Assembly (NCBI GenBank): GCA_963745405.1
Contig: CAVUWY010000002.1
Location: 2,728,001-2,792,000 of the forward strand
DNA from: C-114 sp963745405
GTDB taxonomy: Bacteria; Chloroflexota; Limnocylindria; Limnocylindrales; CSP1-4
Reading direction: 5' to 3'
DNA: 64,000 nucleotides
Made by a program: the position numbers and the translations under genes. Positions within the stretch are counted from its first letter, which is position 1. Each line of letters opens with the position of its first letter. Below the pieces are notes generated by a model. It saw nothing but the letters and a program-made list of their open reading frames with translations. It did not search any database and was not told the DNA's origin. This document shows, in pieces, positions 32,850-41,725 of this stretch.

Positions 32850-33860
32850 GTGAGCCGAGCATACGCGCCGCCGGAGGTGATCGACCTCGCCCACGCCCGC
32901 CGGGAGGCGCGGATCGCCGAGGACTGGGCTCGCGCGGACGAGCTCCGCGCCCAGATCGAGTCGGCGGGTTGGACCGTCGTCGATCGCGGTGTCGACTTCC
33001 AGCTGCGGCCGGCCGTGCCGCCAGACCTCGTCCGCGGCGGTCTAACGTTCTACGGCGCGTCCGCTTCGGTGCCGTCGCGCCTCGACGAGCCGGCATCGAC
33101 CAGGGCCACCGTGGTCGTCGTCGCCGGAGATGCTGCGACGCTGGCCCGGGTCGTCGCAGCCGCCGGTCGGCTGCCGCCGGACACCGATCTCGTCGTCGTC
33201 GCGAACGGGATCGATGCGGAGATGGAGCACGGATCCGGGCACGAGGGGGCAGGGGAGAATCTCGAAGTGGTCGGCACGGCAAGCCCGTTCGGGGTCGGTG
33301 CCGCGCGGAACGCCGGCCTCCGTCGCAGCCGTGGCGCGATCGCGATCCTCCTCGACCCGATCGCCTCCGAGACGGAGGGCGTGCAGGTCGCCGATCTCAT
33401 CGCCTGGCTGGCCGATGGCGGCATCGACGCGCTGGAGCGGGCCCTGACCGATCCGTCCGTCGGGAGCGTCGGTCTCAACGGCTACGAGAGCGACGACCTG
33501 CGGCGGTTCGCTCTCACCGATGACGGCGAGCCGGTGGCGATCGGTGGGTCGATCGTCGCGTTCCGCCGTGCCGACCTCGTGGCGCGCGGGCCGCTCGACG
33601 AGCGCTTCGGCTCCCCGGCGGCGGTCGACATCTGGTGGAGCCTCGTCCTGCGGGACGAAGGCGAGGAGCAGACGCCCCGCCGGGCGGTCCGGCTCGCCGC
33701 GGAGCCGTCCCTTCCGGATCGCGAGGTGAGCGGCAGCGAGACGCGACTGCCCCGCCGCGATGCCTACCGGCTGGCGGACCGCTTCGCCGGGTCGACGCAT
33801 CTCCTGCGCGACGAGAACCTCGGGGCGGCCTCCGGAACCCGGCAGCGGACGAGGGCCTGA
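32850..33860 (+). CDS. fusion of a CysRS-tail-like helical domain and a glycosyltransferase-like domain
   Basis: A 336-residue protein. Residues about 8-50 (IDLAHARREARIAEDWARAD, then ELRAQIESAGWTVVDRG) resemble the C-terminal anticodon-side helical domain of cysteinyl-tRNA synthetases. From about 75 it has a Rossmann-like pattern close to GT-A glycosyltransferases (TVVVVAGDAATLARVVAAAG; DLVVVANGID; SPFGVGAARNAGLRRSRGAI; AILLDPIASE), ending with an FRRADLVARGPLDERFGSPA acceptor-side motif. The metal DxD is replaced by LLDPIAS, so activity is uncertain. The start is GTG 32850 behind TATCCT. I know no function for this combination. Confidence 0.7.
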   Translation: MSRAYAPPEVIDLAHARREARIAEDWARADELRAQIESAGWTVVDRGVDFQLRPAVPPDLVRGGLTFYGASASVPSRLDEPASTRATVVVVAGDAATLARVVAAAGRLPPDTDLVVVANGIDAEMEHGSGHEGAGENLEVVGTASPFGVGAARNAGLRRSRGAIAILLDPIASETEGVQVADLIAWLADGGIDALERALTDPSVGSVGLNGYESDDLRRFALTDDGEPVAIGGSIVAFRRADLVARGPLDERFGSPAAVDIWWSLVLRDEGEEQTPRRAVRLAAEPSLPDREVSGSETRLPRRDAYRLADRFAGSTHLLRDENLGAASGTRQRTRA

Positions 33861-33913
33861 CCCGAGGCCGGCGGATCATCGGGGCCCTGAAAGGCCCTCC
33901 CGACAAGGCAACC

Positions 33914-33919
33914 TATACT
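33914..33919 (+). promoter_or_regulatory. putative -10 of a leaderless transcript
   Basis: TATACT, a perfect or near-perfect -10, ends seven bases before ATG 33927, with no ribosome binding site between them. It would drive the long run of overlapping genes that follows. Confidence 0.55.
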
Positions 33920-33926
33920 CCGCGCC

Positions 33927-35534
33927 ATGGCGGTTCCCTCGACCGGTACGGTCGCCGCGCGGCGTCGTCCGGGGCGTCGGCCGGCCCTGCTCCTCGGTCC
34001 CGCGATCGCGATCGCGGTCGCGGTCGCTCTCGTCGCGCTCGCCTCGTGGCCCGCGGGGAGTGTCGTCCGTGGGGCCGGGAAGGACAGCGTCGCCATACTC
34101 GGCGGTGCGCCGACGACGCTCGATCCGGCCGCCCAGGGGGATGTGGCGACGGCCGCCGTCACCGCCCAGGTCTACGAGTCGCTCACCGCCTTCGATCCGA
34201 GCCTCGTCCTGCGACCCGCCCTCGCGGCGTCATGGGACGTCTCCGACGGCGGCCGGCAGGTCGTGTTCCACCTCCGCCCCGGCCTGACATTCTCGAACGG
34301 GACCCCCCTCACCGCGGCCGACGTCGTGCGGAGCTGGCTGCGGATCATCGATCCGAGCGCCCCCTCGCCACTCGCCTCGCTGATGAACGACGTCGCCGGG
34401 GCGGCCGACTTCCTCGCCGGACGGACGACGGATCCCTCGACGGTCGGTCTCAAGGCCAACGGTGGCGACGTCGAGGTCACGCTGTCCCATCCTGCCGCCC
34501 AGTTCCCCGCGATCGTGGCGAGCCCGACGTTCGGGATCGTCCCGACGAGCGCCAAGCTCGATGGATCGGTCGGCAGCGGCGGCTACACCGTGAGCGCCAA
34601 CACGGACAGCGAGGTCACCTTCACCGCGAACGGCCGCTACTGGGCGGGTCCGCCGGCCATCAAGACCGTCCATCTCCTGTCGTCGATCGGCGGCCGCAGC
34701 CCCGTCGACGCCTTCGACTCGGGCGATCTCGACTACACCTCGGTCGGCGACTTCGACGCCTCGTGGATCGCCTACGACCCGACCCTCGGCCCGGACCTCC
34801 GCTCCGTGCCGTCGCTCTCGGTCGAGTACCTCGGCTTCGATGTCCGCCAGCACCCCTTCGACGACGTCCGCGTCCGGCGGGCGTTCGCCCTCGCCGTGGA
34901 CTGGGGCGGGCTCGTCCAGCTCGCCGCGACCGGGACGGAGGTACCGGCGACCGGGATGGTCCCGCCGGGCGTCCCGGGGGCTCCCTCGGGCGACTTCGGG
35001 CAGCACCCCGACCCGACCCAGGCGAAGCAGCTCCTCGCCGCGGCGGGGTATCCGGGCGGTGCCGGCTTCCCGGACGTGACCTACCTGTCCGGCGGCGGCG
35101 ACGTGGACGAGGGAGTCCTCGCCCAGCTCCACGACGTCCTCGGAGTGACGATCCACTACGAGACGATGGACTTCAACGATTACTTCACCCGCCTCGCCTC
35201 CGATCCTCCGGCCATCTGGTCGCTCAGCTGGAGCGCGGACTATCCGGGTCCCAACGACTTCCTCGGCGTCCTCCTCGGCTCGAACCAGTCGAACAACTAC
35301 GGCCACTGGAGCTCGCCGGCATTCGACGCCGCCATCACGGAGGCAGGCGCCACCGGTGACCCGACGGCCGAGACCGCCGCCTATGCCAAGGCCGAGGGGG
35401 TCGTCCAGCAGGACGCGCCGGTGATCCCGATCGAGAACGGATCCGGCTGGGCGCTCGCCCGGCCGGGACTCCTCGGGGCGACCGACGCCGGGCTCGGCTT
35501 CATCCGCTTCGCCGGCCTGGCGTGGTCGAACTGA
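33927..35534 (+). CDS. peptide/oligopeptide ABC transporter substrate-binding protein
   Basis: A 535-residue extracytoplasmic solute-binding protein of family 5. After a basic N-terminus there is one hydrophobic helix (LLLGPAIAIAVAVALVALAS), possibly an uncleaved anchor since no lipobox Cys is seen. Family motifs include VAILGGAPTTLDPAAQGD, QVYESLTAFDPSLVLRPALA, SWDVSDGGRQVVFHLRPGLT and FSNGTPLTAADVVRSW. Later come VEYLGFDVRQHPFDDVRVRR and a C-terminal IWSLSWSADYPGPNDFLG. No permease or ATPase genes follow, so its transporter is elsewhere. The stop overlaps the next start. Confidence 0.9.
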   Translation: MAVPSTGTVAARRRPGRRPALLLGPAIAIAVAVALVALASWPAGSVVRGAGKDSVAILGGAPTTLDPAAQGDVATAAVTAQVYESLTAFDPSLVLRPALAASWDVSDGGRQVVFHLRPGLTFSNGTPLTAADVVRSWLRIIDPSAPSPLASLMNDVAGAADFLAGRTTDPSTVGLKANGGDVEVTLSHPAAQFPAIVASPTFGIVPTSAKLDGSVGSGGYTVSANTDSEVTFTANGRYWAGPPAIKTVHLLSSIGGRSPVDAFDSGDLDYTSVGDFDASWIAYDPTLGPDLRSVPSLSVEYLGFDVRQHPFDDVRVRRAFALAVDWGGLVQLAATGTEVPATGMVPPGVPGAPSGDFGQHPDPTQAKQLLAAAGYPGGAGFPDVTYLSGGGDVDEGVLAQLHDVLGVTIHYETMDFNDYFTRLASDPPAIWSLSWSADYPGPNDFLGVLLGSNQSNNYGHWSSPAFDAAITEAGATGDPTAETAAYAKAEGVVQQDAPVIPIENGSGWALARPGLLGATDAGLGFIRFAGLAWSN

Positions 35535-36940
35535 TGTCTGCATCGACTCAGCCGCGGATCAGCAGGCGCCGTCGTATCGCTCTCCGGCCGCGGCTCGCGC
35601 CTTCGATCCTGGCCCTCGCGCTCGTGCTCGGATCCGCGAGCGTCGCACTCGCGCCGGCGGTGGCGGTCGCGGCGTCCGCCACGTTCGGCACGCCGACCGC
35701 CAGCTCCACCTACGGCAAGGAGGTCGTCTTCGAACAGCCGGTCGACCTCGGCGCTCGGCCCGACCGGGTCGAGGTCCTGCTGAGCTCGCCCGGTGCGCTC
35801 GGCCCCAATGTCACCGAGGTGGCGCCGACGACCGCGACCGGCTCCCAGACGCTCCACTACGCCCTCGGGATCGCCGACGGCCACATCTTCCCCAACACGA
35901 CGCTCACCGTTCGATGGCGGCTGACGTTCGGTGCGACGACGGAGACCGGTCCGGTCACGTCGATCCTCTACGCGGACACGCGGTTCGACTGGAAGACGAA
36001 GGTCGGCTCCATCGTCCGTGTTCACTGGTACAACGGCGACGACGCGTTCGGGACCCGGGCACTGGCGATCGCGGAGAAGGGCATCGCGACGGCCGAGGCC
36101 GCCTTCGGGGTGACCGAGACCGCGCCCGTCGACTTCTACGTCTATGCCGACCAGGTCCCGTTCTACGATGCCCTGGGGCCGGGCACTCGCGAGAACGTGG
36201 GCGGTGAAGCCGTGGCGGACATCCGGACCATGTTCGCCCTCATCGGGCCGGGCGAGGTCGACGCCAGCTGGGTGAGCACGGTCATCCCTCACGAGCTGAC
36301 CCACCTCGTATTCAACACGGCGGTCAAGAACCCGTACCACTTCCCGCCGCGCTGGCTCAACGAGGGACTCGCCGTCTACCTTTCGCAGGGGTACGACTCC
36401 AACGACCAGGGCCGGGTCGCCGACGCAGCCGCGAGCGGAGGCATCATGCCGCTGACCGCGCTCGTCGGGCAGTTCCCGACCAACGCCGACCGGTTCTACC
36501 TCGCCTACGCCGAGAGCGTCGCCTCGGTCGACTACCTCGTGAAGACCCACGGCACGGCCGCGATCGACCGGCTCATCGCGGCCTACGCGAGGGGAGTGAC
36601 CGATGACGCGGCGTTCACCGCGGCCATCGGGATGGATATGACCGCCTTCGACGCCGCCTGGCAGGCCTCGATCCACGCCAAGACGCCGGTGAAGACAGGG
36701 CCGCAGCCGGCGCCTGCCGGACCTGTCCCGCCGGGCTGGTCCGGATCCCCGCCGGCAGGCGCCGCGTCGCCCGGCGCCTCGAGCGGGGCAGCGGCCACGC
36801 CGATCAACGCTGCCCCGGCGCCGGCTTCCCCGGCCGAGGGCGGGCCGAGTGACAGCACGCTCATCATCGCGCTCGGGATCGTCCTGATCGCCACCGCGAT
36901 CGCCGGGCTGTGGTTCGTCCGCCGCCGGAACGCCGGGTGA
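35534..36940 (+). CDS. secreted gluzincin-type metallopeptidase, MA-like
   Basis: A 468-residue exported protein with a long basic start and signal segment (PSILALALVLGSASVALAPA). A beta-rich domain follows, then the peptidase core VIPHELTHLVFN (HExxH, about 254) and WLNEGLAVYLSQGYD (about 276), where Glu is the third metal ligand. A Pro/Ala/Gly linker leads to a C-terminal membrane helix and basic end (LIIALGIVLIATAIAGLWFV then RRRNAG). It is probably surface-anchored. The ATG overlaps the binding-protein stop. A role in processing peptides for the upstream binding protein is possible but unproven. Confidence 0.85.
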   Translation: MSASTQPRISRRRRIALRPRLAPSILALALVLGSASVALAPAVAVAASATFGTPTASSTYGKEVVFEQPVDLGARPDRVEVLLSSPGALGPNVTEVAPTTATGSQTLHYALGIADGHIFPNTTLTVRWRLTFGATTETGPVTSILYADTRFDWKTKVGSIVRVHWYNGDDAFGTRALAIAEKGIATAEAAFGVTETAPVDFYVYADQVPFYDALGPGTRENVGGEAVADIRTMFALIGPGEVDASWVSTVIPHELTHLVFNTAVKNPYHFPPRWLNEGLAVYLSQGYDSNDQGRVADAAASGGIMPLTALVGQFPTNADRFYLAYAESVASVDYLVKTHGTAAIDRLIAAYARGVTDDAAFTAAIGMDMTAFDAAWQASIHAKTPVKTGPQPAPAGPVPPGWSGSPPAGAASPGASSGAAATPINAAPAPASPAEGGPSDSTLIIALGIVLIATAIAGLWFVRRRNAG

Positions 36941-37731
36941 GCGGCGCCGCAGAGCGACCGTCCCCCCGCTGGTTCGGGGTCGCGACCTGGCAGGTCACCC
37001 TGGCCGTCGCCCTCTTCGTGCTCGGCTTCCTCATCGCCGCCCAGCTCCAGTCCGAGGCGCCACGGACCTCGTACACGAGCCAGGAACGGGTTCCGCTCGT
37101 CCAGACCGCCCTCGGCCTGCAGGCTCAGCAGGACACCCTCAAGGCCCGCCTCCTCGACCTGCGCGCCCAGATCGAGGACCTCGAGGGCAGGAGCAAAGGC
37201 AATTCGGACAGCGTGAGGGCGCTCAACGACGCGCTCGAGCAGGCCCGCATCGCGGCCGGCCTGACCGGCCTGCACGGAACGGGACTCGTGATCCAGCTCG
37301 CGGACTCGACGGCCACCATCCCGCCGGGCGCGAACGAGACGGACTATCGGGTCAGCGCCGACGACGTGCGAACCGTCGTCCGCGAGCTGTGGCTGGCGGG
37401 CGCGGAAGCCGTGGCCGTGAACGGTGAGCGGGTGACGGTCTCGACCGCGATCCTCGACATCGGCGGTTCGGTCCTCGTCAATTCGGCCTACGTCTCGCCG
37501 CCCTACCAGGTCACGGCGATCGGGCCGACCGACCTGTATTCGACGATGACGGCCGCGCCGTCGTTCGGGGCGTTCGTGCGGGCCCGGGCGGAGACGTTCG
37601 GCATCAGGATCTCGTTCGCCCAGCCGCCGGACGTCACGGTTCCCGCGTTCGCCGGATCGCTCAACCTGCGCTACGCGACGCCGCACGCTGCGAGCCCGCG
37701 CCCGAGCGCGGCTCCGAGCATCGTGCCGTGA
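36937..37731 (+). CDS. DUF881 family protein (first copy)
   Basis: A 264-residue membrane-anchored protein. One N-terminal helix (VTLAVALFVLGFLIAAQL) is followed by a coiled-coil stretch (LQAQQDTLKARLLDLRAQIE, DLEGRSKG). The DUF881 core then reads GLHGTGLVIQLADS, DDVRTVVRELWLAGAEAVAV, NGERVTVSTAI and YQVTAIGPTDLYSTM. DUF881 genes lie near cell-division or septum genes in Bacillota and Actinomycetota. Its GTG overlaps the peptidase stop and its stop overlaps the second DUF881. Confidence 0.85.
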   Translation: MSGAAERPSPRWFGVATWQVTLAVALFVLGFLIAAQLQSEAPRTSYTSQERVPLVQTALGLQAQQDTLKARLLDLRAQIEDLEGRSKGNSDSVRALNDALEQARIAAGLTGLHGTGLVIQLADSTATIPPGANETDYRVSADDVRTVVRELWLAGAEAVAVNGERVTVSTAILDIGGSVLVNSAYVSPPYQVTAIGPTDLYSTMTAAPSFGAFVRARAETFGIRISFAQPPDVTVPAFAGSLNLRYATPHAASPRPSAAPSIVP

Positions 37732-38414
37732 AGTCCTCCCTGCGGGCCGGACGGAACCAGCTGACGCTCGCCGTCGTGGCGGTGATCCTCGGCCTGCTCG
37801 TCGTCGTCCAGCTCCGCGCCCAGGGGAGCGATACGGGCCTCGACGCCCTGTCGGCCCCCGAGCTGACGGACCTCGTCGCCAACCTCAACACCCGCAACGA
37901 CCAGCTGCGGACCGAAGTCGCCACGACGCAGGCCCAGCTCGACTCGCTGACCGCCGCCCAGGCTCGCGGCGACACCTCGCTCGGCCAGCTCCAGTCCGAT
38001 CTCACCCGGGTCGAGGGCTGGAGCGGCCTCCTCCCGGTATCCGGACCCGGGGTCATGATCACCGTCTCGGGCCCGCTGCCCGGCTCGGCCGCCGACGATC
38101 TGCTCAACGAACTGCGCAACGCCGGCTCCGAGGCGATCGAGGTCGGCGGCGTGCGGGTCGTCCCGGGAAGTGTCGTGGCCGGGGATCCGGAAAAGCTGTC
38201 GATCGAGGACACCGCGCTCGGCGATCCATTCGAGGTCGATGCGGTCGGCAATGCCGAGACCCTGACCGGTTCACTCGCCCGGGCAGGGGGCATCGTCGCC
38301 GTCCTCAAGGCCACCTTCCCCCAGGTCGAGATCATCGTGACCCCGGTCGACCGCCTCGATCTGCCGGCATCGGAGCACGACCTCGTGCCGAGCCATGGCA
38401 GTCCGCGGCTCTGA
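37728..38414 (+). CDS. DUF881 family protein (second copy)
   Basis: A 228-residue paralogue of the preceding gene. It has a single membrane helix (QLTLAVVAVILGLLVVVQL), a coiled coil (LTDLVANLNTRNDQLRTEVA), and the DUF881 core with GVMITVSGPLPGSAADDLLN, ELRNAGSEAIEVGGVRVVPG and FEVDAVGNAETLTGSLARAG. The two copies differ in length and are diverged, so the duplication is old. Start GTG overlapping the first copy. Confidence 0.85.
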   Translation: MKSSLRAGRNQLTLAVVAVILGLLVVVQLRAQGSDTGLDALSAPELTDLVANLNTRNDQLRTEVATTQAQLDSLTAAQARGDTSLGQLQSDLTRVEGWSGLLPVSGPGVMITVSGPLPGSAADDLLNELRNAGSEAIEVGGVRVVPGSVVAGDPEKLSIEDTALGDPFEVDAVGNAETLTGSLARAGGIVAVLKATFPQVEIIVTPVDRLDLPASEHDLVPSHGSPRL

Positions 38415-38420
38415 TACCCT
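38415..38420 (+). promoter_or_regulatory. putative -10 of a leaderless transcript
   Basis: TACCCT ends seven bases before ATG 38428, within the DUF881 stop region. It could give an internal leaderless transcript for DUF951 and the genes after it. Confidence 0.4.
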
Positions 38421-38427
38421 CGCCCCG

Positions 38428-38664
38428 ATGACGGACCGGCCCGTGCTCGAGCTCTACCTCGGCGACGTCGTCCGCCTCCGTCGCCGCCACCCCTGCGGCG
38501 GCGACGAGTGGCTCGTGGACCGGCTCGGGGCCGACATCGGACTCCGCTGCACGACATGCAGCCGGCACGTCCTCCTCGAGCGGCCGCTCCTCGAGCGTCG
38601 CCTCGATGGGTTCGTGGAGCGCGGCGACCCGGCGATCGGCGCCGCACTCCGGCCCTCGACATGA
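38428..38664 (+). CDS. DUF951 family protein
   Basis: A 78-residue protein matching the DUF951 pattern: LELYLGDVVRLRRRHPCGGD, then EWLVDRLGADIGLRCTTCSR, then HVLLERPLLERRLDGFVERG. HPCG and CTTC may bind zinc. DUF951 proteins are common in Bacillota and Chloroflexota beside translation or chromosome-partition genes and have no proven role. The stop overlaps the MFS start (ATGA). Confidence 0.9.
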   Translation: MTDRPVLELYLGDVVRLRRRHPCGGDEWLVDRLGADIGLRCTTCSRHVLLERPLLERRLDGFVERGDPAIGAALRPST

Positions 38665-40208
38665 GCGGGTCGTCCGCCGCCGTACCGGGCATGGTCGACG
38701 GCACTGCGATCGACGGGACGAAGCCCGTCAACGGCGCACCGAACGGGACGGCGGAGGAGCCCGATGCCAGCTTCATGGCGGTCCTCCGCAACCGCTCGTT
38801 CCTCCTCCTCTGGCTGAGCCAGGCCGCCACCCAGATCGGCGGCAACATGGTCCTCTACGGCCTGACCGTCGTCGTGCTCGAGACGACCGAGTCGAAGACA
38901 GCGGTCAGCGGCCTGATGCTGACCTTCCTCGTGCCGGCAGTCCTCTTCTCGGCCGTCGCCGGGGTGTTCGTCGATCGCTTCGACGCGAAACCGGTCCTGT
39001 GGGTCACGAACCTGCTGCGGGCGCTGGCCATCGGGGCGATGGTGTTCGCCAAGGACCAGCTCCTGGTGATCTACCTGCTCAACATCTTCGTGTCGACGGT
39101 GACCACGTTCTTCTCACCGGCCGAGGCGGCGATGATCCCCCGGATCGTCCCCCGCAACCAGCTGGTGGCGGCGAACGGCATCTTCACCATCACCCTGAAC
39201 GCGGCGTTCGCTCTCGGCTTCGCGCTGTTCGGGTCGCTGGCGGTCACGCTCGTCGGACCGACCGGCCTCATCCTCATCGTGGCCGGCCTCTACTTCATGG
39301 CAGCCGTCTTCTGCTTCACCCTGCCAAGCCAGGCGGCCGAGGCGCACGAGTCGGTGCCGCGCTCGCAGACCGTATCCGAGGCCGAGAAGGCCGTCTCGTC
39401 GACCTTCGGCCAGCTGCGGGAAGGGCTCTCCTACATCCGCCAGAACCCGACGATCGCCTGGAGCATCGTCTACCTCGGCTCCACCGCCTCGCTCATCGGG
39501 GTCCTCGGCGTGCTCGGCCCGAGCTTCGCCCAGGTGGCCCTCGGCCTCGATCCCCGCAATCTCGCGGTGATCGTCCTCCCGCTCGGCTTCGGCGTGGTCC
39601 TCGGGATCCTCGCTCTCAACAACTTCGGCCAGCTCGTGCCGCGGCGGCGGATCATCGAGGGCGGCCTCATCCTCCTGGGCATCCTCATCGCGATCCTGTC
39701 GTCGATCGGGCTCATCCCGGGACTGGTCGCCCGGGTCGACGACCGGACCTCGCTCGAGCTCTCGAACCTCATCACGGTCCTCTCGGTCGCCATCGCCGTC
39801 GCCTTCCTCGCCGGCGTCTGCTACGCCGGTGTCGCGATCTCGTCGCAGACCCAGCTGCAGGAGGACCTGCCGGAGGACGTCCGGGGCCGCGTCTTCGGCG
39901 TCCTCTTCACCCTCATCTCGGTGGCGAGCTTCGTCCCCGTCATCATCGTCGGGCCTGTCGCCGACATCGTCGGAACGCCGAGCGTCCTCCTCGGGGTCGC
40001 GATCCTGCTCACCGGCGTCGGGGTCCTGTCGGTCGTCATGCGCGGGACGACCGAGGCGCCGCACGTCGGTCCGCCGGCGCCGGCCGAGCCGTTCCCGCTG
40101 ACGCCGAATTCGCCGCACTCCCCGTCGACACCCCCGGCCGGTCGGTCCACCTCGCACGGCGAGGAGCTCGGGTCGACGGCCGTGCCCGACGCGCCGCGCG
40201 GTGACTGA
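38661..40208 (+). CDS. MFS transporter (EntS/MFS_3-like)
   Basis: A 515-residue major facilitator with about twelve spans after a 35-residue soluble start. Key stretches are FLLLWLSQAATQIGGNMVLY, the loop between spans 2 and 3 with GVFVDRFDAKPVLWVTNLLR (the family DRxxRR-like motif), and FSPAEAAMIPRIVPRNQLVA, the usual MFS_3 signature. Near the C-terminus QLQEDLPEDVRGRVFGVLF is also conserved. It most likely exports a small molecule. The final about 50 residues are Pro/Ser/Thr-rich and cytoplasmic. Confidence 0.88.
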   Translation: MSGSSAAVPGMVDGTAIDGTKPVNGAPNGTAEEPDASFMAVLRNRSFLLLWLSQAATQIGGNMVLYGLTVVVLETTESKTAVSGLMLTFLVPAVLFSAVAGVFVDRFDAKPVLWVTNLLRALAIGAMVFAKDQLLVIYLLNIFVSTVTTFFSPAEAAMIPRIVPRNQLVAANGIFTITLNAAFALGFALFGSLAVTLVGPTGLILIVAGLYFMAAVFCFTLPSQAAEAHESVPRSQTVSEAEKAVSSTFGQLREGLSYIRQNPTIAWSIVYLGSTASLIGVLGVLGPSFAQVALGLDPRNLAVIVLPLGFGVVLGILALNNFGQLVPRRRIIEGGLILLGILIAILSSIGLIPGLVARVDDRTSLELSNLITVLSVAIAVAFLAGVCYAGVAISSQTQLQEDLPEDVRGRVFGVLFTLISVASFVPVIIVGPVADIVGTPSVLLGVAILLTGVGVLSVVMRGTTEAPHVGPPAPAEPFPLTPNSPHSPSTPPAGRSTSHGEELGSTAVPDAPRGD

Positions 40209-41712
40209 TACGGGCCCGGGCACCCGCCCGGCGACGCCCACGGCGTGGCGCTGGGCCGCCCTGGGCACGCTCGCCGGCGGGATGCTCCTCGGCGATGCCG
40301 CGACTCGCCCCGGACCGGCCCGGGGCCTGGTCATCGGCCTGGCGGCGGTCGCGGCCGGATCTGCGCTGCCGATCGCCATCGCCGGCCGGCGGCCGCCGAT
40401 CCCGCCCGGGCTCGCCGACGTCTCTCCGGGCATCGCGGATGCGGCGGACTCCCTCTCGGCGACGGTCGTCGTGGCCGCCCGGGACGAGGCCCGGGTGATC
40501 GGTCTCCTCGTCGCGGACCTCGCCGCCCAGGACCTCCGCGGCCCGGACGGCACGCCGCGGTTCGACGTCGTCGTCGTCGACGATCGCTCCATCGACGGCA
40601 CGGCCGAGATCGCCCGCGCCGCCGCCGCGGAGCAGGGCATCGCCGGGTCCGTCCGGATAGTTCGGCGCGAGGGGTACGAGCTGCCCGACGGCAAGGGAGC
40701 GGCGCTCACCGCCATCCCGCCGGAGGAATGCCGGGGCGACATCGTCGTCGTCCTCGATGCCGATGCCCGGATCGAGCCGTCATTCCTGCGGACGATGGTC
40801 GGCTACGTCGAAGCGGGTGCCCCGGCGGTGACCGCCCGACGGCGGATCCTCGAGGCGGACTCGACGCACCTGGCCGGTGCCCAGGCGGACGAGCAGACGC
40901 TCGACGGCGAGCTGCAGCGGGGCCGCTGGGCGCTCGGTGGCCTGAGCGAATTCCGGGGCGACGGGATCGTCCTCCGCCGCGACCTGCTGGCACAGGTCGG
41001 CGGCTGGCGAGCGGAAGCCTTGACCGAGGACCTCGACCTGTCGAGCAGGATCGCGGCTCAGGCGGGGATCGCCGTCGCCTGGGCCATCGACGCCGAGGTC
41101 TGGGAGGAGCCGGTACGTTCGTGGCCCGCCCTGTGGCGCCAGCGTCTGCGCTGGGCCGAGGGAGCCGTACGACGGACCCTCGAGCACGGGCCGGCAGTCC
41201 TGTCGAGCCGATCGCTCCATCGTCGGCAGCGGCTCGACTTTGCGGTCTATGCGGGTCAGCTGGCCGTTCCGCCGATCGTCCTCGGGGCGGCACTGGGCGG
41301 GCTCCGGCGGCGGCGATTCGCGACGGCCGCAGCGGTCGTGGCCGCCTACCTCGGCACGAGCACCGCTCTCGGCTGGGACGCCCTCCGCTGGGAGACCGTG
41401 GCCGGACGGCCGTTGCCGGCCCGTCGGCGCGCTGGCCGGGCCCTGCGCGTGGGCCTGTTCAGCGGCGTGTGGCTCGGCGCCGTACCGGGAGCGCTGTGGC
41501 GGCTCGGGACGCGGCGTGGATCGGTCCGCTACGAGCGGATGGCCCATGTCGGGGTCGATCCGTCGCCGGCGGCCGCTGACGGCGCACGAGACGGTCGCGT
41601 GGTCCAGTCGACTACCGGGATCGCCGCAGCGGCCGCGGTCGGCGGCGCGCGAGCGCCCGGGGGATCGACGCCCGAGCCGGCCCCTGTGCCGGTCGCCGAG
41701 CCGGCTGCCTGA
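40201..41712 (+). CDS. membrane glycosyltransferase family 2
   Basis: A 503-residue processive-type GT2. Two N-terminal spans (about 15-62) precede the GT-A domain: SATVVVAARDEARVIGLLVA, FDVVVVDDRSIDGTAEIARA, the donor site VVVLDADARIEP (DxD), the acceptor motif LTEDLDLSSRIAAQAG, and LWRQRLRWAEGA (Q-x-x-R-W). Two or more C-terminal spans follow and then an Ala/Pro tail. The layout resembles enzymes that glycosylate lipids, such as hopanoid or carotenoid glycosyltransferases, but the product is unknown. GTG start inside the MFS end. Confidence 0.87.
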   Translation: MTDTGPGTRPATPTAWRWAALGTLAGGMLLGDAATRPGPARGLVIGLAAVAAGSALPIAIAGRRPPIPPGLADVSPGIADAADSLSATVVVAARDEARVIGLLVADLAAQDLRGPDGTPRFDVVVVDDRSIDGTAEIARAAAAEQGIAGSVRIVRREGYELPDGKGAALTAIPPEECRGDIVVVLDADARIEPSFLRTMVGYVEAGAPAVTARRRILEADSTHLAGAQADEQTLDGELQRGRWALGGLSEFRGDGIVLRRDLLAQVGGWRAEALTEDLDLSSRIAAQAGIAVAWAIDAEVWEEPVRSWPALWRQRLRWAEGAVRRTLEHGPAVLSSRSLHRRQRLDFAVYAGQLAVPPIVLGAALGGLRRRRFATAAAVVAAYLGTSTALGWDALRWETVAGRPLPARRRAGRALRVGLFSGVWLGAVPGALWRLGTRRGSVRYERMAHVGVDPSPAAADGARDGRVVQSTTGIAAAAAVGGARAPGGSTPEPAPVPVAEPAA

Positions 41713-41725
41713 GCCCGCCGACCCG

